Shown here: positions 42,907 through 52,098 of the stretch, one piece after another | Position numbering within the stretch: position 1 is the first letter of the stretch | How the letters are laid out: the number at the start of each line of letters is the position of its first letter | From: Algoriphagus pacificus | Lineage (GTDB): Bacteria; Bacteroidota; Bacteroidia; Cytophagales; Cyclobacteriaceae | Reading direction: 5' to 3' | Assembly: GCF_017254845.1 (NCBI RefSeq) | Contig: NZ_JAFKCU010000004.1 | Coordinates: 244,124-308,123, forward strand | Length of the DNA stretch: 64,000 nt | Translations under genes and position numbers: made by a program | The notes under the pieces: model-generated | Database searches by the model: none | Seen by the model: only the letters and a program-made list of their open reading frames with translations | What the model was told of the DNA's origin: nothing

Positions 42907-42935
42907 AATTAACTTTTGTTAACACAGGATTAACA
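42907..42935 (+). promoter_or_regulatory. 29-bp element shared by both susC leaders, copy 2
   Basis: Same three TTAAC half-sites at 10- and 11-bp steps as copy 1 (32212-32240), with a different 4-nt spacer (CAGG). It ends 188 nt before the second susC ATG. A following AAATATTG occurs at 42950 here and at 32265 after copy 1, a difference of 10 bp in spacing. Confidence 0.6.
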
Positions 42936-43123
42936 ACTTTTTTTATTTCAAATATTGCTTTTAAAGAAAGTATTGAAAAATATAATATGGTTTTAGTTTT
43001 AAATGTTTATAGAATATTCTTTTTTCATTTAGAAACCTTTCATCAATTTTCTTTTTCGTCTTATTGATTTCTCATAAAGAAAAAATACTATTGCTACTTA
43101 ATTAAAATATCAACCTAACCATT

Positions 43124-46100
43124 ATGAAGAAAATTTTACTTCTAGGATTGACATTTTGTTTAGCAACTGCCATTGCATTTGCCCAAAATCGTCAAGTGTC
43201 AGGTGTGGTGACATCCGGTGAGGATGGATCTCCGATCCCTGGCGCAACCGTGCTTGTAAAAGGCACGACTACTGGGACAGCAACGGATTTGGATGGTAAG
43301 TTCACACTTACTGTTCCATCTCAAGGTACTGTTCTGGTATTTAGTTTTATTGGTACCACTACTAAAGAAATTGCTATTGGACAGCAATCTGTAGTCAATG
43401 TGGTTTTAAATCCAGATGTACAAAGTCTGGAGGAAGTTGTAATTACTGGTGCAGCGGGTGTTGCTACTAAGAGAGTCGAAATGGGTTACAATGCTACAAG
43501 TATTGAAACTCGTGACATATCTCAAGGTAAAGCTATCAACGTGGCACAAGGTCTTGTGGGTAAGGTTGCTGGTCTTCAGATCAACACTACTGGATCAGGC
43601 GTTAACCCTAATGTACGAGTTGTATTGAGAGGTAGCAGATCTTTGACTGGTAATAACGAAGCTTTGATCGTAGTTGATAACGTTATCGTTCCAAACACCA
43701 TTCTTGGTAACCTTAATCCAGAAGATATTCAGGAAATTACTGTATTGAATGGTTCTAACGCAGCCGCACTTTATGGTTCTGCTGCATCAAATGGTGCCTT
43801 GATCATCGTTACTAAGAGAGGTAAAGCAGGTCAGACAAGTGTAACTTTAGGACATACCGTGAATTTGGAAAAAGTAAGTTTCTATCCTGAGCTTCAGACT
43901 TCTTTCGGTTCCGGTTATGCGGGTGGGTATCCTCATCAGTATGTTCCTTACGAAAACCAGCAATATGGTCCTCGTTTTGACGGGTCTATGGTTGAAATCG
44001 GTAAGCCTCTAGAAGACGGATCAATCCAAACAGTTCCTTACTCAAATACTGGGGATAAAAACAATTTCTGGGAAAATGGTATCACTAACCAAACTGACTT
44101 GTCTATTACTGGTGGTGATGAAAACTCTACAAACTTCTTCTCAGCTCAATTCTTGAACAATAATGGTACAACTCCAGGTGATAATTACCAAAGAGCTTCC
44201 ATCCGTTTCAACGGCACAAGAGATTTCAATAGTAAACTGGCAATGACTTTCTCTTCTAACTATGTTCAGAATAGATATGACATTACCACTGTGACTGGAT
44301 CAATGTATGATCAAATCCTACAGACTCCGGCTCATATTCCTTTGACTAGATACAAAGACTGGAGAAATGATCCATTTTCCAATCCAAACGGATATTACAA
44401 TGAGTATTATGACAACCCGTATTTCTCAGTTGACAACAACAGAAATAATGCAGGTAATGACTACTTGGTAGGAAATATTGAATTGAAATACAAGCCAGCT
44501 CAATGGGTTGATTTCGTTTACCGAGTAGGTATTTCTAACAGAACGTATTACAATAAGTCTACTACCGGTCAGTTCACTTTCACCGATTATACGAAAGAAA
44601 TTTCTGCAGCTAAAACTGATATTGCTGGTGGTGTATCTGATGGATCTGGATATCAAAACCAAATCAATACTGATTTCTTGGTTGATTTCAAGAAAGCAGT
44701 TGGTCAAGACTTGTTCTTTGATTTGTTATTAGGCCAAAGTTTAAGAAGAAATAAAGGAAAAGGTGTGAACGTTTCTGCAAACGGAATCGTAATCCCAGGA
44801 CTTTACAACATCAGTAACAGAGTAGGCGAGCCTGGAGCAAGCGAAAGCAACTCCGAGACAAATCAAATTGGTGTTTATGGCCGTTTGAAAACCGCTTATA
44901 AAGACATGTTAATTGTTGAATTGACTGGTAGAAATGACTGGGTTTCTGTTTTGGCTAAAGAAAATAGATCTTTCTTCTATCCTTCTGCATCTGTCGCTTT
45001 CATTGCTTCAGAGGCTTTCACTTCAGTTAAAGAGTCTTCAAAAATAGCATTATTGAAGTTCAGAGGTAGTATCTCTCAAGTTGGTCAAGTAAACTTCGGT
45101 GCTTATGCATTGGATCCGACTTTCAGTCCTTCTGCAGGTTTCCCTTATGGGGCACTTTCAGGCTTTACTTTGGATAACAGATTGGTCGCTAAAGGCTTGA
45201 AGCCAGAAATCACTACTGCTTTTGAAGCAGGTATTGACTTCGATATTTTTGACCGATTAAACGGTTCATTCACGTTCTATGATACTAGAACTGTGGATCA
45301 GACTATTGGAACAGGTGTATCAAGAGCAACTGGTTTTTCTTCCTTCTTGCAAAACACAGGTGAAGTTGCAAACAGAGGGGTTGAGACTAACTTAAATTTG
45401 ATTCTTTTCCAAAGAAACAATACTCAAATCAATGTGGGTGCAAACTATACTTTCAATGATAACTGGGTAGTTTCAATCTCTGATGACCTTCCTAGCTTGC
45501 AATTATCAACAGGTGGACAAGCCCAAGTTTATGCGGTTGAAGGACAGCCTTTCCCATTACTTCAAGGAACTACCTATAAGAAAGATGATCAAGGAAGAAT
45601 CATTGTAGATGCTAACACTGGTTATCCAAGTGCTGCTGAAGGACAGGTTATTTTAGGTAATACCGTACCAAAGCATAGATTGGGTATCACTGGAGAATTG
45701 ATCTACAAAGGATTCAGATTATATGCACTTGCTGAATATAGAGGTGATTATAAAATCCTTTATAACGGTGGTGGATCTTTTGATTTCTCAGGATCCGGTA
45801 TCACAACTACTTATTTCAACAGAGAGCGTTTCGTGATTCCTAACTCTTCTTACGAAGATCCTGAGAATCCTGGATCATATATCCCTAATACAAACATCAC
45901 AGTAACCGATGGTGGTGCTGGTTTCTGGACAGACGGATCTTATAGAAGAAATATTGCTGACAACTACTTGGTATCCGGTGATTACTGGAAATTGAGAGAA
46001 GTAGCTATTTCATATGTAATTCCTACTAGCATCATGAGCAAAGTTGGTTTCATCAAAGGTGCAACTGTCACTGCTCAAGGTAGAAACCTAATCATCCTTA

Positions 46101-46228
46101 CTACGAAATCTAACATCTATACAGATCCTGATTTCAACTTCTCAGATGGTAATGCAATTGGTATCGTTACACTTGGTGCAACGCCTCCAACCAGATTCTT
46201 TGGTGCATCACTTTCATTAACATTTTAA
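43124..46228 (+). CDS. SusC/RagA-family TonB-linked outer membrane transporter (set 2)
   Basis: A 1034-residue paralogue of the 32427 gene and the first gene of its own susC-susD-lipoprotein operon. Signal peptide MKKILLLGLTFCLATAIAFAQ; carboxypeptidase-regulatory-like domain at about 24-98 (VSGVVTSGEDGSPIPGATVLV); TonB-box-like VVITGAAGVATKR; plug with VVLRGSRSLTGNNEALIVVD; barrel to the end in SLTF. The N-terminal 100 residues are very similar to those of the first SusC, the barrel is not, so substrates probably differ. The unusual Gly-rich plug edge (NGSNAAALYGSAASNGALII) is normal for the family. Confidence 0.96.
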   Translation: MKKILLLGLTFCLATAIAFAQNRQVSGVVTSGEDGSPIPGATVLVKGTTTGTATDLDGKFTLTVPSQGTVLVFSFIGTTTKEIAIGQQSVVNVVLNPDVQSLEEVVITGAAGVATKRVEMGYNATSIETRDISQGKAINVAQGLVGKVAGLQINTTGSGVNPNVRVVLRGSRSLTGNNEALIVVDNVIVPNTILGNLNPEDIQEITVLNGSNAAALYGSAASNGALIIVTKRGKAGQTSVTLGHTVNLEKVSFYPELQTSFGSGYAGGYPHQYVPYENQQYGPRFDGSMVEIGKPLEDGSIQTVPYSNTGDKNNFWENGITNQTDLSITGGDENSTNFFSAQFLNNNGTTPGDNYQRASIRFNGTRDFNSKLAMTFSSNYVQNRYDITTVTGSMYDQILQTPAHIPLTRYKDWRNDPFSNPNGYYNEYYDNPYFSVDNNRNNAGNDYLVGNIELKYKPAQWVDFVYRVGISNRTYYNKSTTGQFTFTDYTKEISAAKTDIAGGVSDGSGYQNQINTDFLVDFKKAVGQDLFFDLLLGQSLRRNKGKGVNVSANGIVIPGLYNISNRVGEPGASESNSETNQIGVYGRLKTAYKDMLIVELTGRNDWVSVLAKENRSFFYPSASVAFIASEAFTSVKESSKIALLKFRGSISQVGQVNFGAYALDPTFSPSAGFPYGALSGFTLDNRLVAKGLKPEITTAFEAGIDFDIFDRLNGSFTFYDTRTVDQTIGTGVSRATGFSSFLQNTGEVANRGVETNLNLILFQRNNTQINVGANYTFNDNWVVSISDDLPSLQLSTGGQAQVYAVEGQPFPLLQGTTYKKDDQGRIIVDANTGYPSAAEGQVILGNTVPKHRLGITGELIYKGFRLYALAEYRGDYKILYNGGGSFDFSGSGITTTYFNRERFVIPNSSYEDPENPGSYIPNTNITVTDGGAGFWTDGSYRRNIADNYLVSGDYWKLREVAISYVIPTSIMSKVGFIKGATVTAQGRNLIILTTKSNIYTDPDFNFSDGNAIGIVTLGATPPTRFFGASLSLTF

Positions 46229-46238
46229 TTAGTTTAGA

Positions 46239-47822
46239 ATGAAAAATATATTAAGAATCGCTTTGTTGTTCACAGTACTTTCCTTCAGCGCCTGCGAGAC
46301 GTTTTTAGGAGATAATGTGAACCCAAATAACGCGACATCGGCAACACCTCAATTGGTAATGCCTAATGCGCTTGTTAGAACTGCTTCTCTTTTGAGAAGT
46401 TACAACTCCAATGCTGGATGGATTATTGGCTATACAGTTAATGCAGGTGGTTATGGTGGATGGGGATCTATTGTAACTTATAATTACACAACAGGTTCGT
46501 ATGCTACCACTTGGGAATCTACTTATGACGATTTGATCAACTACCAATACATTGAAGATCAAACTGCTGAAGATCCTTCTTTAGCTTATTTCAATGGTGT
46601 TGCGAAAGTGATGAAAGCATATGATTTCCATATGTTAGTTGACGTTTTCGGCAACGTTCCTTACACTGAAGGATTGAAAGGTTCTGATAATGTAACTCCC
46701 GCTTATGATTCTCAGGAAGCTATTTACCAAGATTTGGTAGAACAACTTGACCTTGCTATTGCTTCATTCACTACAGCAGATTTGGCTCAGCCACTTGGAA
46801 GTGCTGACGTAATGTTTGGTGGTGATGTCACAAGATGGGCAAAATTTGCAAATACATTGAAGCTAAGATTACTGATGAGAATGTCATCTGGATCTTCTAC
46901 TAGCAGCTATGCGATGACTAAGTTTGGTTCTTTTGATACTTCTGTTGGTTTCTTGACAGAAGACGCAATCGTTAATCCAGGATACTTGGCAACTGCAGGA
47001 AAGCAAAATCCTTATTGGGAGACTTATCATACAAATGCTTCCGGTTCTCTTTCTGGAGGAGGAAGACAAGCTATCCCTTCTGATTTCGTTTATGCTTTCT
47101 ACAACGGTACAAAGATTTCTGACGAAGGAAGAGGTTCTGCAACTTATAGAGCATATCCTACCGGTACTCCAAAAGGTGTATTAGGTAATCTAGTAGATAA
47201 CCCTGCTGCACTTTCTAACCAAACAGCTTGGTATGTGGGTACAGGAACTGGTGCAAATGCATCTACTTCTATCGGTTTGTTGAAAGGAAGAAAAGCTGGC
47301 GTTCCAATGATGCTTGCAGCTGAATCTTATCTACTTCAAGCTGAGGCTTACATGAAAGGTTACCTTTCTGGTGATGATATGGCTGCTTTTGAAAATGGTG
47401 TAATTGCTTCTTTCAAATACTTGTACAAAGGAGAAAACAACCAAGTGGAAGCTGGAATGGATCCTGCAGGTGATTTCGAACTTTATAAGGAAGAAAATGC
47501 TGATAACTATTTGGTAAACTATTCTTTGGCTGATACCGATGCCAAGAAATTGGAAGCTATCATCACTCAGAAATATATCGCGTTGAACTTTATCCATGGT
47601 CAGGAAGCTTGGGCTGAATTTAGAAGAACAGGGTACCCTGCAATTGTGGAAGGTTCAAACGATCCTAATGAGACATTTGCGTCAATTCTTTCAAGCTCTC
47701 CAAGACCTGATGAGTTGCCAGTTAGATTTTTGTATCCAGATACAGAATTCCAGCTTAACCCAGAAAACGTTCCTTCAGGAATTAACCAATTCTCTTCTTT
47801 GATTTTCTGGCAAGCGCAATAA
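46239..47822 (+). CDS. SusD-like outer membrane lipoprotein (set 2, SusD-like_2 type)
   Basis: A 527-residue SusD-type lipoprotein; signal ends SFSAC with Cys20. It belongs to the SusD-like subgroup with NPNNATSATPQLVMPNALVRTA at the start of the mature protein, YFNGVAKVMKAYDFHMLVDVFGNVPYTE near 120 and RWAKFANTLKLRLLMRMS near 195; the C-terminal half contains YLLQAEAYMKG and QKYIALNFIHGQEAWAEFRRTGYP. That subgroup is often paired with SusC proteins for oligopeptides or less-studied glycans. It lies 11 nt after susC. Confidence 0.93.
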   Translation: MKNILRIALLFTVLSFSACETFLGDNVNPNNATSATPQLVMPNALVRTASLLRSYNSNAGWIIGYTVNAGGYGGWGSIVTYNYTTGSYATTWESTYDDLINYQYIEDQTAEDPSLAYFNGVAKVMKAYDFHMLVDVFGNVPYTEGLKGSDNVTPAYDSQEAIYQDLVEQLDLAIASFTTADLAQPLGSADVMFGGDVTRWAKFANTLKLRLLMRMSSGSSTSSYAMTKFGSFDTSVGFLTEDAIVNPGYLATAGKQNPYWETYHTNASGSLSGGGRQAIPSDFVYAFYNGTKISDEGRGSATYRAYPTGTPKGVLGNLVDNPAALSNQTAWYVGTGTGANASTSIGLLKGRKAGVPMMLAAESYLLQAEAYMKGYLSGDDMAAFENGVIASFKYLYKGENNQVEAGMDPAGDFELYKEENADNYLVNYSLADTDAKKLEAIITQKYIALNFIHGQEAWAEFRRTGYPAIVEGSNDPNETFASILSSSPRPDELPVRFLYPDTEFQLNPENVPSGINQFSSLIFWQAQ

Positions 47823-47845
47823 TCAACCAATAAAAGAAAATAAAA

Positions 47846-48790
47846 ATGAAAAGATATATTAATAAACTGGTCCTTCTTGTGGTAGCGACATTTTCGCTTA
47901 CATCATGTTTGGATGAGGATCCTCTGTTTGATCCGGATCAGGTAGAAAACGTTGTCGAGTTTTTCGACATTGGATTGATTGCTGCACCTGGTAGCGTTTA
48001 TCCTCTTTATGTTACTTCTTTTACTGCTGCTGATGAAGTTGAATTGAAAATAATCTTGAGCTACTCAGGTGCTCATGACAACAATCAAGACATCAACGTA
48101 AAATTCAGAGTAAACGAAAGTGCTTTGGAAGAGTACAATGAGTCAGAAGGAACCGAATACGAAGTACTTCCTTCAGATTTATATTCTATTGATGGAATGG
48201 AAGTGACTATTCCTAAAGGTCAAAGACAGGTAGAGAAAACGATTAAGTTATTTACTAACAACTTTGATTTCTCTAAAAACTATGCGATTCCTTTGACAAT
48301 CACTGAATCTTCTTTCGGTATTATTTCTGGTAACTTCAATACTGCTATCTATGCAGTTGGAGCAAAGAACAAATACGATGGATTGTATGAAGTGACAGGT
48401 GAATTTGTCGATAGAAATAATGCAGCATTCTTTGGTTATTATCCATACGAAGTTGAATTGCGAACTATCACAGCAAACTCTGTAGGTAGATGGGATCTAG
48501 CTCTTGGTGGATTTGGTTATGTTTTCAACACAGGAGGAGGTCTTTCTTACTATGGCTCTTATTCTGCAAACTTCAATATGGATGATTCTGGTAAAGTGAT
48601 TTCAGTTACTAATTACTATGGTCAGCCAGCAGGAAATACGAGATATGCTGAGATCGATCCATCCGGGGTTAACATGTTTACTGTTACTTCCGGAGATGAG
48701 AAGAAGCTAGAAGTTAGCTACTTCATGTATCAAAACGGTGAAATCAGATGTACATTCAAAGAGACATTTACTTACATTGGTGAGAGATAA
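47846..48790 (+). CDS. DUF1735-type surface lipoprotein (set 2)
   Basis: A 314-residue lipoprotein (signal ends LTSC, Cys21). The DUF1735 domain occupies about residues 40-160: a first strand VEFFDIGL, IILSYSGAH, VKFRVNESALEEYNESEGTEYEVLPSDLYSI and the closing KNYAIPLTITES. The C-terminal ~150 residues (KYDGLYEVTGEFVDRNN onward) form a beta-rich domain with FGGG and aromatic patches typical of surface carbohydrate- or protein-binding proteins. It is the third gene of the second SusCD operon, 24 nt after susD, and is closed by a strong terminator. Confidence 0.88.
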   Translation: MKRYINKLVLLVVATFSLTSCLDEDPLFDPDQVENVVEFFDIGLIAAPGSVYPLYVTSFTAADEVELKIILSYSGAHDNNQDINVKFRVNESALEEYNESEGTEYEVLPSDLYSIDGMEVTIPKGQRQVEKTIKLFTNNFDFSKNYAIPLTITESSFGIISGNFNTAIYAVGAKNKYDGLYEVTGEFVDRNNAAFFGYYPYEVELRTITANSVGRWDLALGGFGYVFNTGGGLSYYGSYSANFNMDDSGKVISVTNYYGQPAGNTRYAEIDPSGVNMFTVTSGDEKKLEVSYFMYQNGEIRCTFKETFTYIGER

Positions 48791-48809
48791 TAAATAGCTC
48801 TTTAAATTT

Positions 48810-48845
48810 GAAAGCCTTGGCAATGTGTCAAGGCTTTCTTTTTTT
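48810..48845 (+). terminator. Terminator of the second susCD operon
   Basis: The 10-bp stem GAAAGCCTTG/CAAGGCTTTC with a 9-nt loop is followed by TTTTTTT. Confidence 0.9.
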
Positions 48846-48887
48846 AGGCTAATTGGGAACCATTCGGCTAAATTCTTTCTTTTTAGC

Positions 48888-48895
48888 TAACTTTG
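48888..48895 (+). promoter_or_regulatory. Bacteroidota -7 promoter element of the pterin synthase gene
   Basis: TAACTTTG matches TAnnTTTG fully and lies 18 nt before the ATG. No TTTG at 17-23 nt upstream was found. Confidence 0.5.
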
Positions 48896-48913
48896 CGACC
48901 TATTAAAAAAGCT

Positions 48914-49333
48914 ATGATTTACGTTTGCCGGAAAGAACACTTCAATGCAGCACACAAGTTGTGGAATCCGAAGTGGTCCGATGAAAAAAATGTGGAAGTA
49001 TTTGGTCCTTGTGCCAACGTCAATTGGCATGGGCATAACTTTGAGTTGATCGTCATGGTCAAAGGAACACCAGATCCTGATACTGGATTTGTGGTTGATT
49101 TAAAGAAATTGAGCACCATCATCCGGACTTTGGTTATTGACAAAGTGGACCATAAAAACCTCAACATTGACGTGGATTTTATGGAAGGCAAATTAGCTAG
49201 TTGCGAAAATTTAGTAATGGAATTCTGGAAGATCCTTGAGCCTGCGGTGAAAGAAATTACTTCCAATGGTGGATTGCACAAATTGACGCTTTATGAAACT
49301 CCAAGAAATTTCGTCGAGTATCTTGGAGAGTGA
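48914..49333 (+). CDS. 6-pyruvoyl-tetrahydropterin synthase family protein, PTPS-II motif
   Basis: A 139-residue T-fold enzyme acting on dihydroneopterin triphosphate. Zinc ligands are His14, His39 and His41; the catalytic Cys33 is separated from the HGH by five residues (PCANVNWHGHNF). That C-x5-HGH spacing is the mark of PTPS-II enzymes of biopterin synthesis, while queuosine-type QueD has C-x3-HGH. Catalytic partners VDHKNLN and LYETPRNFVEY are present. The ATG at 48914 is chosen over a TTG at 48893 because it gives MIYVCRKEHFNAAH, the family N terminus. It may provide the pterin for PhhA. It is annotated by many pipelines as 6-carboxytetrahydropterin synthase, so the alternative cannot be excluded. 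Confidence 0.88.
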   Translation: MIYVCRKEHFNAAHKLWNPKWSDEKNVEVFGPCANVNWHGHNFELIVMVKGTPDPDTGFVVDLKKLSTIIRTLVIDKVDHKNLNIDVDFMEGKLASCENLVMEFWKILEPAVKEITSNGGLHKLTLYETPRNFVEYLGE

Positions 49334-49362
49334 TTTTTTATTTGAACCCTCAACCCTAAAAT

Positions 49363-50475
49363 TTGAAATCCCAAAAAATTTACATCATTTCAGGCGAGCG
49401 ATCGGGAGATCTTCATGCAAGCAATCTTGTGTTAGCTATGAACCAACTCAATCCAGATATTGCTTGGAGAGGAATGGGAGGCAAGTATTCCCAAGAAGCA
49501 GGTGTAGATATTTTTGTTGATTACTCAGAAGTTGCCTTGATGGGTTTTTTGGAAGTTGTATTAGGCTTCCGAAAAGTTTTAAAATACCTGAATCTTGTCA
49601 AATCAGACATTCTAAATTCAAAGCCGGATGCCATAGTCTTGATAGATTATGGTGGCTTTAATATGAAGATTGCTGCCTTTGCCAAGGAGCATTCGATTCC
49701 TGTCCATTATTACATCCCACCGAAAGTTTGGGCTTGGAATCAAAAAAGAGCCTACAAGCTCAAAGAGTTTACTGATCATATTTATTCAATTCTCCCATTT
49801 GAACCGGAGTTTTTTGAGAAATTTGGGATGAACGTAAACTATGTTGGAAATCCTCTTCTAGACGAGATCAAGAAGTTTCAAGCTCATGATTTCTTCTACC
49901 AGAAAAATGAATTGAGTTTCCAGCCAATCATTGCCTTATTACCAGGAAGTAGGAAACAGGAAGTAGTTTCAATGTTGGAAAAAATGGTACAGCTGACCAA
50001 AGAATTTCCAGGTGCTCGGTTTGTAATAGCCGGAGTTGATAGCTTGGACGATTCTATCTATTCTCCAGCCAAAAATGCTGGATTGAAAGTGGTCTATAAC
50101 CAAACTTACGATTTGCTTTCTCATGCCGTAGCAGCAGTGGTTACTTCTGGGACTGCAACATTGGAAACGGCCCTATTCAGAGTTCCACAAATCGTTGTTT
50201 ACGAAACTAGTCCAGTCACTTATTTTTTTGCAAAGAGACTGGTCAAAATTGATTTTATCTCTTTGGTAAATCTTATTGCTGGAAAAGAAGTGGTGAAAGA
50301 ATTGATCCAGGATGAATTTTCTGTCGATAATTTAAAATCTGAACTTCATCAAATCTTGACCAACCCAGTCTACAAAGGGCAAATGCTCCAAGGCTATGAT
50401 TTGATTCAAGAAAGACTTGGGGAGGAAAGTGCATCCGAAAATACAGCCAAGTTAATTCTGGCATCTTTTGATTAG
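49363..50475 (+). CDS. lpxB: Lipid-A-disaccharide synthase
   Basis: LpxB joins UDP-2,3-diacylglucosamine and lipid X to form the lipid A disaccharide at the inner membrane. The 370-residue GT19 enzyme has the N-terminal IYIISGERSGDLHASNL, WRGMGGKYSQEAG, VLIDYGGFNMKIA and YIPPKVWAWNQKRA, and the C-terminal LLPGSRKQEV and TSGTATLETAL. The start is a TTG at 49363; an in-frame TAA six bases upstream excludes an earlier start and no ATG exists before the conserved N-terminal strand. It lies 29 nt after the pterin synthase gene. Confidence 0.95.
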   Translation: MKSQKIYIISGERSGDLHASNLVLAMNQLNPDIAWRGMGGKYSQEAGVDIFVDYSEVALMGFLEVVLGFRKVLKYLNLVKSDILNSKPDAIVLIDYGGFNMKIAAFAKEHSIPVHYYIPPKVWAWNQKRAYKLKEFTDHIYSILPFEPEFFEKFGMNVNYVGNPLLDEIKKFQAHDFFYQKNELSFQPIIALLPGSRKQEVVSMLEKMVQLTKEFPGARFVIAGVDSLDDSIYSPAKNAGLKVVYNQTYDLLSHAVAAVVTSGTATLETALFRVPQIVVYETSPVTYFFAKRLVKIDFISLVNLIAGKEVVKELIQDEFSVDNLKSELHQILTNPVYKGQMLQGYDLIQERLGEESASENTAKLILASFD

Positions 50476-50533
50476 CGGAATTCTTGAAAGCTGAGAATTG
50501 CTAAATTCAGCCAAGATTTCAATTTAAAGTTTA

Positions 50534-52066
50534 ATGAAACAGCTGATTCTATTTTTATGGTTTTTAATAGGAGTAATAAGTTTAGGCTTTGCCCAACAAG
50601 TAGATAGTTTATTATTAAAAATCAATCCCGAAAACAAGTATCAAACTATTGATCATTTCGGAGCATCTGATGCCTGGTCCATTCAGTTTGTGGGTAATTG
50701 GCCAGAAGTAAAAAGAAATGCTATTGCCGACTTGTTATTCAGTATTGATTCAGAAAATGGTCAACCAAAAGGCATAGGATTATCTATGTGGAGATTTAAT
50801 CTCGGGGCAGGTAGTGCCGAGCAAGGGGATTCCAGTGGAATCAAAGATGAATGGAGGAGAGCACCTTCTTTCTTAAAAGAAGAAGGAAAAGTTGAATTGT
50901 CTAATTCTTCCGGCCAATTGTGGTTTGCTAACGCTGCTAAGGAAAGAGGAGTAGAAAAGCTTCTGTTGTTTTCAAACAGTCCTCCAGTGAATTTCACTAA
51001 AAATGGAAAGGCCTTTTCCAGTGATGGAAAGTCAAATTTAGCACTTGAAAAGGAAGCCGACTTTGCTGAGTATGTTAGTCAGGTGATTTTGAAAATGGAG
51101 GAGAAGGGATTGAATCCCGGTTATTTCAGTCCCCTAAACGAACCCCAGTGGGATTGGAAAGATGGAGGACAGGAAGGAAATCCTTATACAAATGAGGAAA
51201 TAGCATCCTTGATACGGACCATCAATCGATCTTTTGTAGAGAATCATGTTTCTGCAAAAATTGATGTTGCAGAGGCTGGGAAAATCAATTACTTGTACGA
51301 AAAGGCAGATAAACCTTTCAGGGGAAATCAGATAGATGAATTTTTTAATTCAGAATCGCCAAATTATTTGGGGGATTTGTCCCATGTATCTAAAGTGATA
51401 TCAGCACATAGTTACTTTACCACGAGTCCTTTCCAGGCATCTGAGGAAATGAGAGAGAAGCTTGCCTCCAAAATCAACCAATATGAAGGGCTTTCATATT
51501 GGATGTCGGAATATTGCATTCTTGGAGGAAATGACGGTGAAATCAATGGGGGAGGAAAAGATTTAGGAATGGAGTCTGCCTTATACATAGCCCGTGTGAT
51601 CCATCAGGATCTAACAGTTTCAAATGCTTCAGCTTGGAATTGGTGGTTAGCGGTATCACCTTATAACTACAAGGACGGCTTGATTTACATCGATAAAAAC
51701 AAAGAAGACGGCCAGTTTTATACCAGTAAGATGCTCTGGACCTTGGGAAACTTCAGCAGGTTTATTCGTCCTGGATTTCAAAGAATAGAAGTGGAATCAT
51801 CTCTTCAAGAAAAAAATGAGGTATTTGCTTCTGCATACCAAAATCCTCAAGACGAAACAATTACAATTGTTTTGGTAAATACCTCAGAGAATGATGTGAT
51901 TGTATCTTTAGACGAAAAGAATCTTTACCATTTCGATTCACTTGGATTTCTCACGAATGAAGGCTCTGATTTAGCTCCAAATGCGATAAGAGAAGCATCT
52001 TTTCATCTCCCCAAAAAATCTGTCTTCACAGTAAGTCTAAAAATTAAAACAGCCCATCAAAATTAA
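50534..52066 (+). CDS. Secreted GH30-family glycoside hydrolase
   Basis: A 510-residue glycosidase with signal peptide to about residue 20. A (beta/alpha)8 domain starts with the typical TIDHFGASDAWSIQ at about 38-51. Glu203 in FSPLNEPQW is the acid/base and Glu326 in YWMSEYCIL the nucleophile, the GH30 arrangement. A C-terminal beta-sandwich occupies about 420-510 (SRFIRPGFQRIEV onward). GH30 includes glucuronoxylanases, beta-1,6-galactanases and beta-1,6-glucanases; the group cannot be chosen by eye. The WNWWLAVSPYNYKDGLIYID segment near 370 suits the galactanase-like group, a weak indication. It is convergent with clpX. Confidence 0.9.
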   Translation: MKQLILFLWFLIGVISLGFAQQVDSLLLKINPENKYQTIDHFGASDAWSIQFVGNWPEVKRNAIADLLFSIDSENGQPKGIGLSMWRFNLGAGSAEQGDSSGIKDEWRRAPSFLKEEGKVELSNSSGQLWFANAAKERGVEKLLLFSNSPPVNFTKNGKAFSSDGKSNLALEKEADFAEYVSQVILKMEEKGLNPGYFSPLNEPQWDWKDGGQEGNPYTNEEIASLIRTINRSFVENHVSAKIDVAEAGKINYLYEKADKPFRGNQIDEFFNSESPNYLGDLSHVSKVISAHSYFTTSPFQASEEMREKLASKINQYEGLSYWMSEYCILGGNDGEINGGGKDLGMESALYIARVIHQDLTVSNASAWNWWLAVSPYNYKDGLIYIDKNKEDGQFYTSKMLWTLGNFSRFIRPGFQRIEVESSLQEKNEVFASAYQNPQDETITIVLVNTSENDVIVSLDEKNLYHFDSLGFLTNEGSDLAPNAIREASFHLPKKSVFTVSLKIKTAHQN

Positions 52067-52080
52067 TCTGATGGGCTGTT
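52048..52080. terminator. Bidirectional terminator between the GH30 gene and clpX
   Basis: A 12-bp stem AACAGCCCATCA/TGATGGGCTGTT with a 9-nt loop. T-rich DNA follows more clearly on the minus strand. Confidence 0.85.
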
Positions 52081-52098
52081 TCAGTTATTAACCTGTTA

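Larger units (their letters stand above)
41981..43123 (+). other. 1143-bp AT-rich leader region upstream of the second susC
   Basis: After the terminator at 42005-42030 there is no supportable coding frame on either strand. The DNA is AT-rich throughout, most strongly at 42300-42420 and 42720-43080. The only clear landmark is the shared element at 42907-42935. It resembles the leader of the first susC operon in length, composition and position of that element. Confidence 0.6.

Noticed and set aside
32427-43500. Similar N-terminal coding sequences of the two susC genes read as a mobile or recombined repeat
   Set aside because: Similarity follows the protein domain (signal, regulatory-like domain, plug start) and fades in the barrel; no target duplications or transposase are present, so ordinary paralogy explains it.
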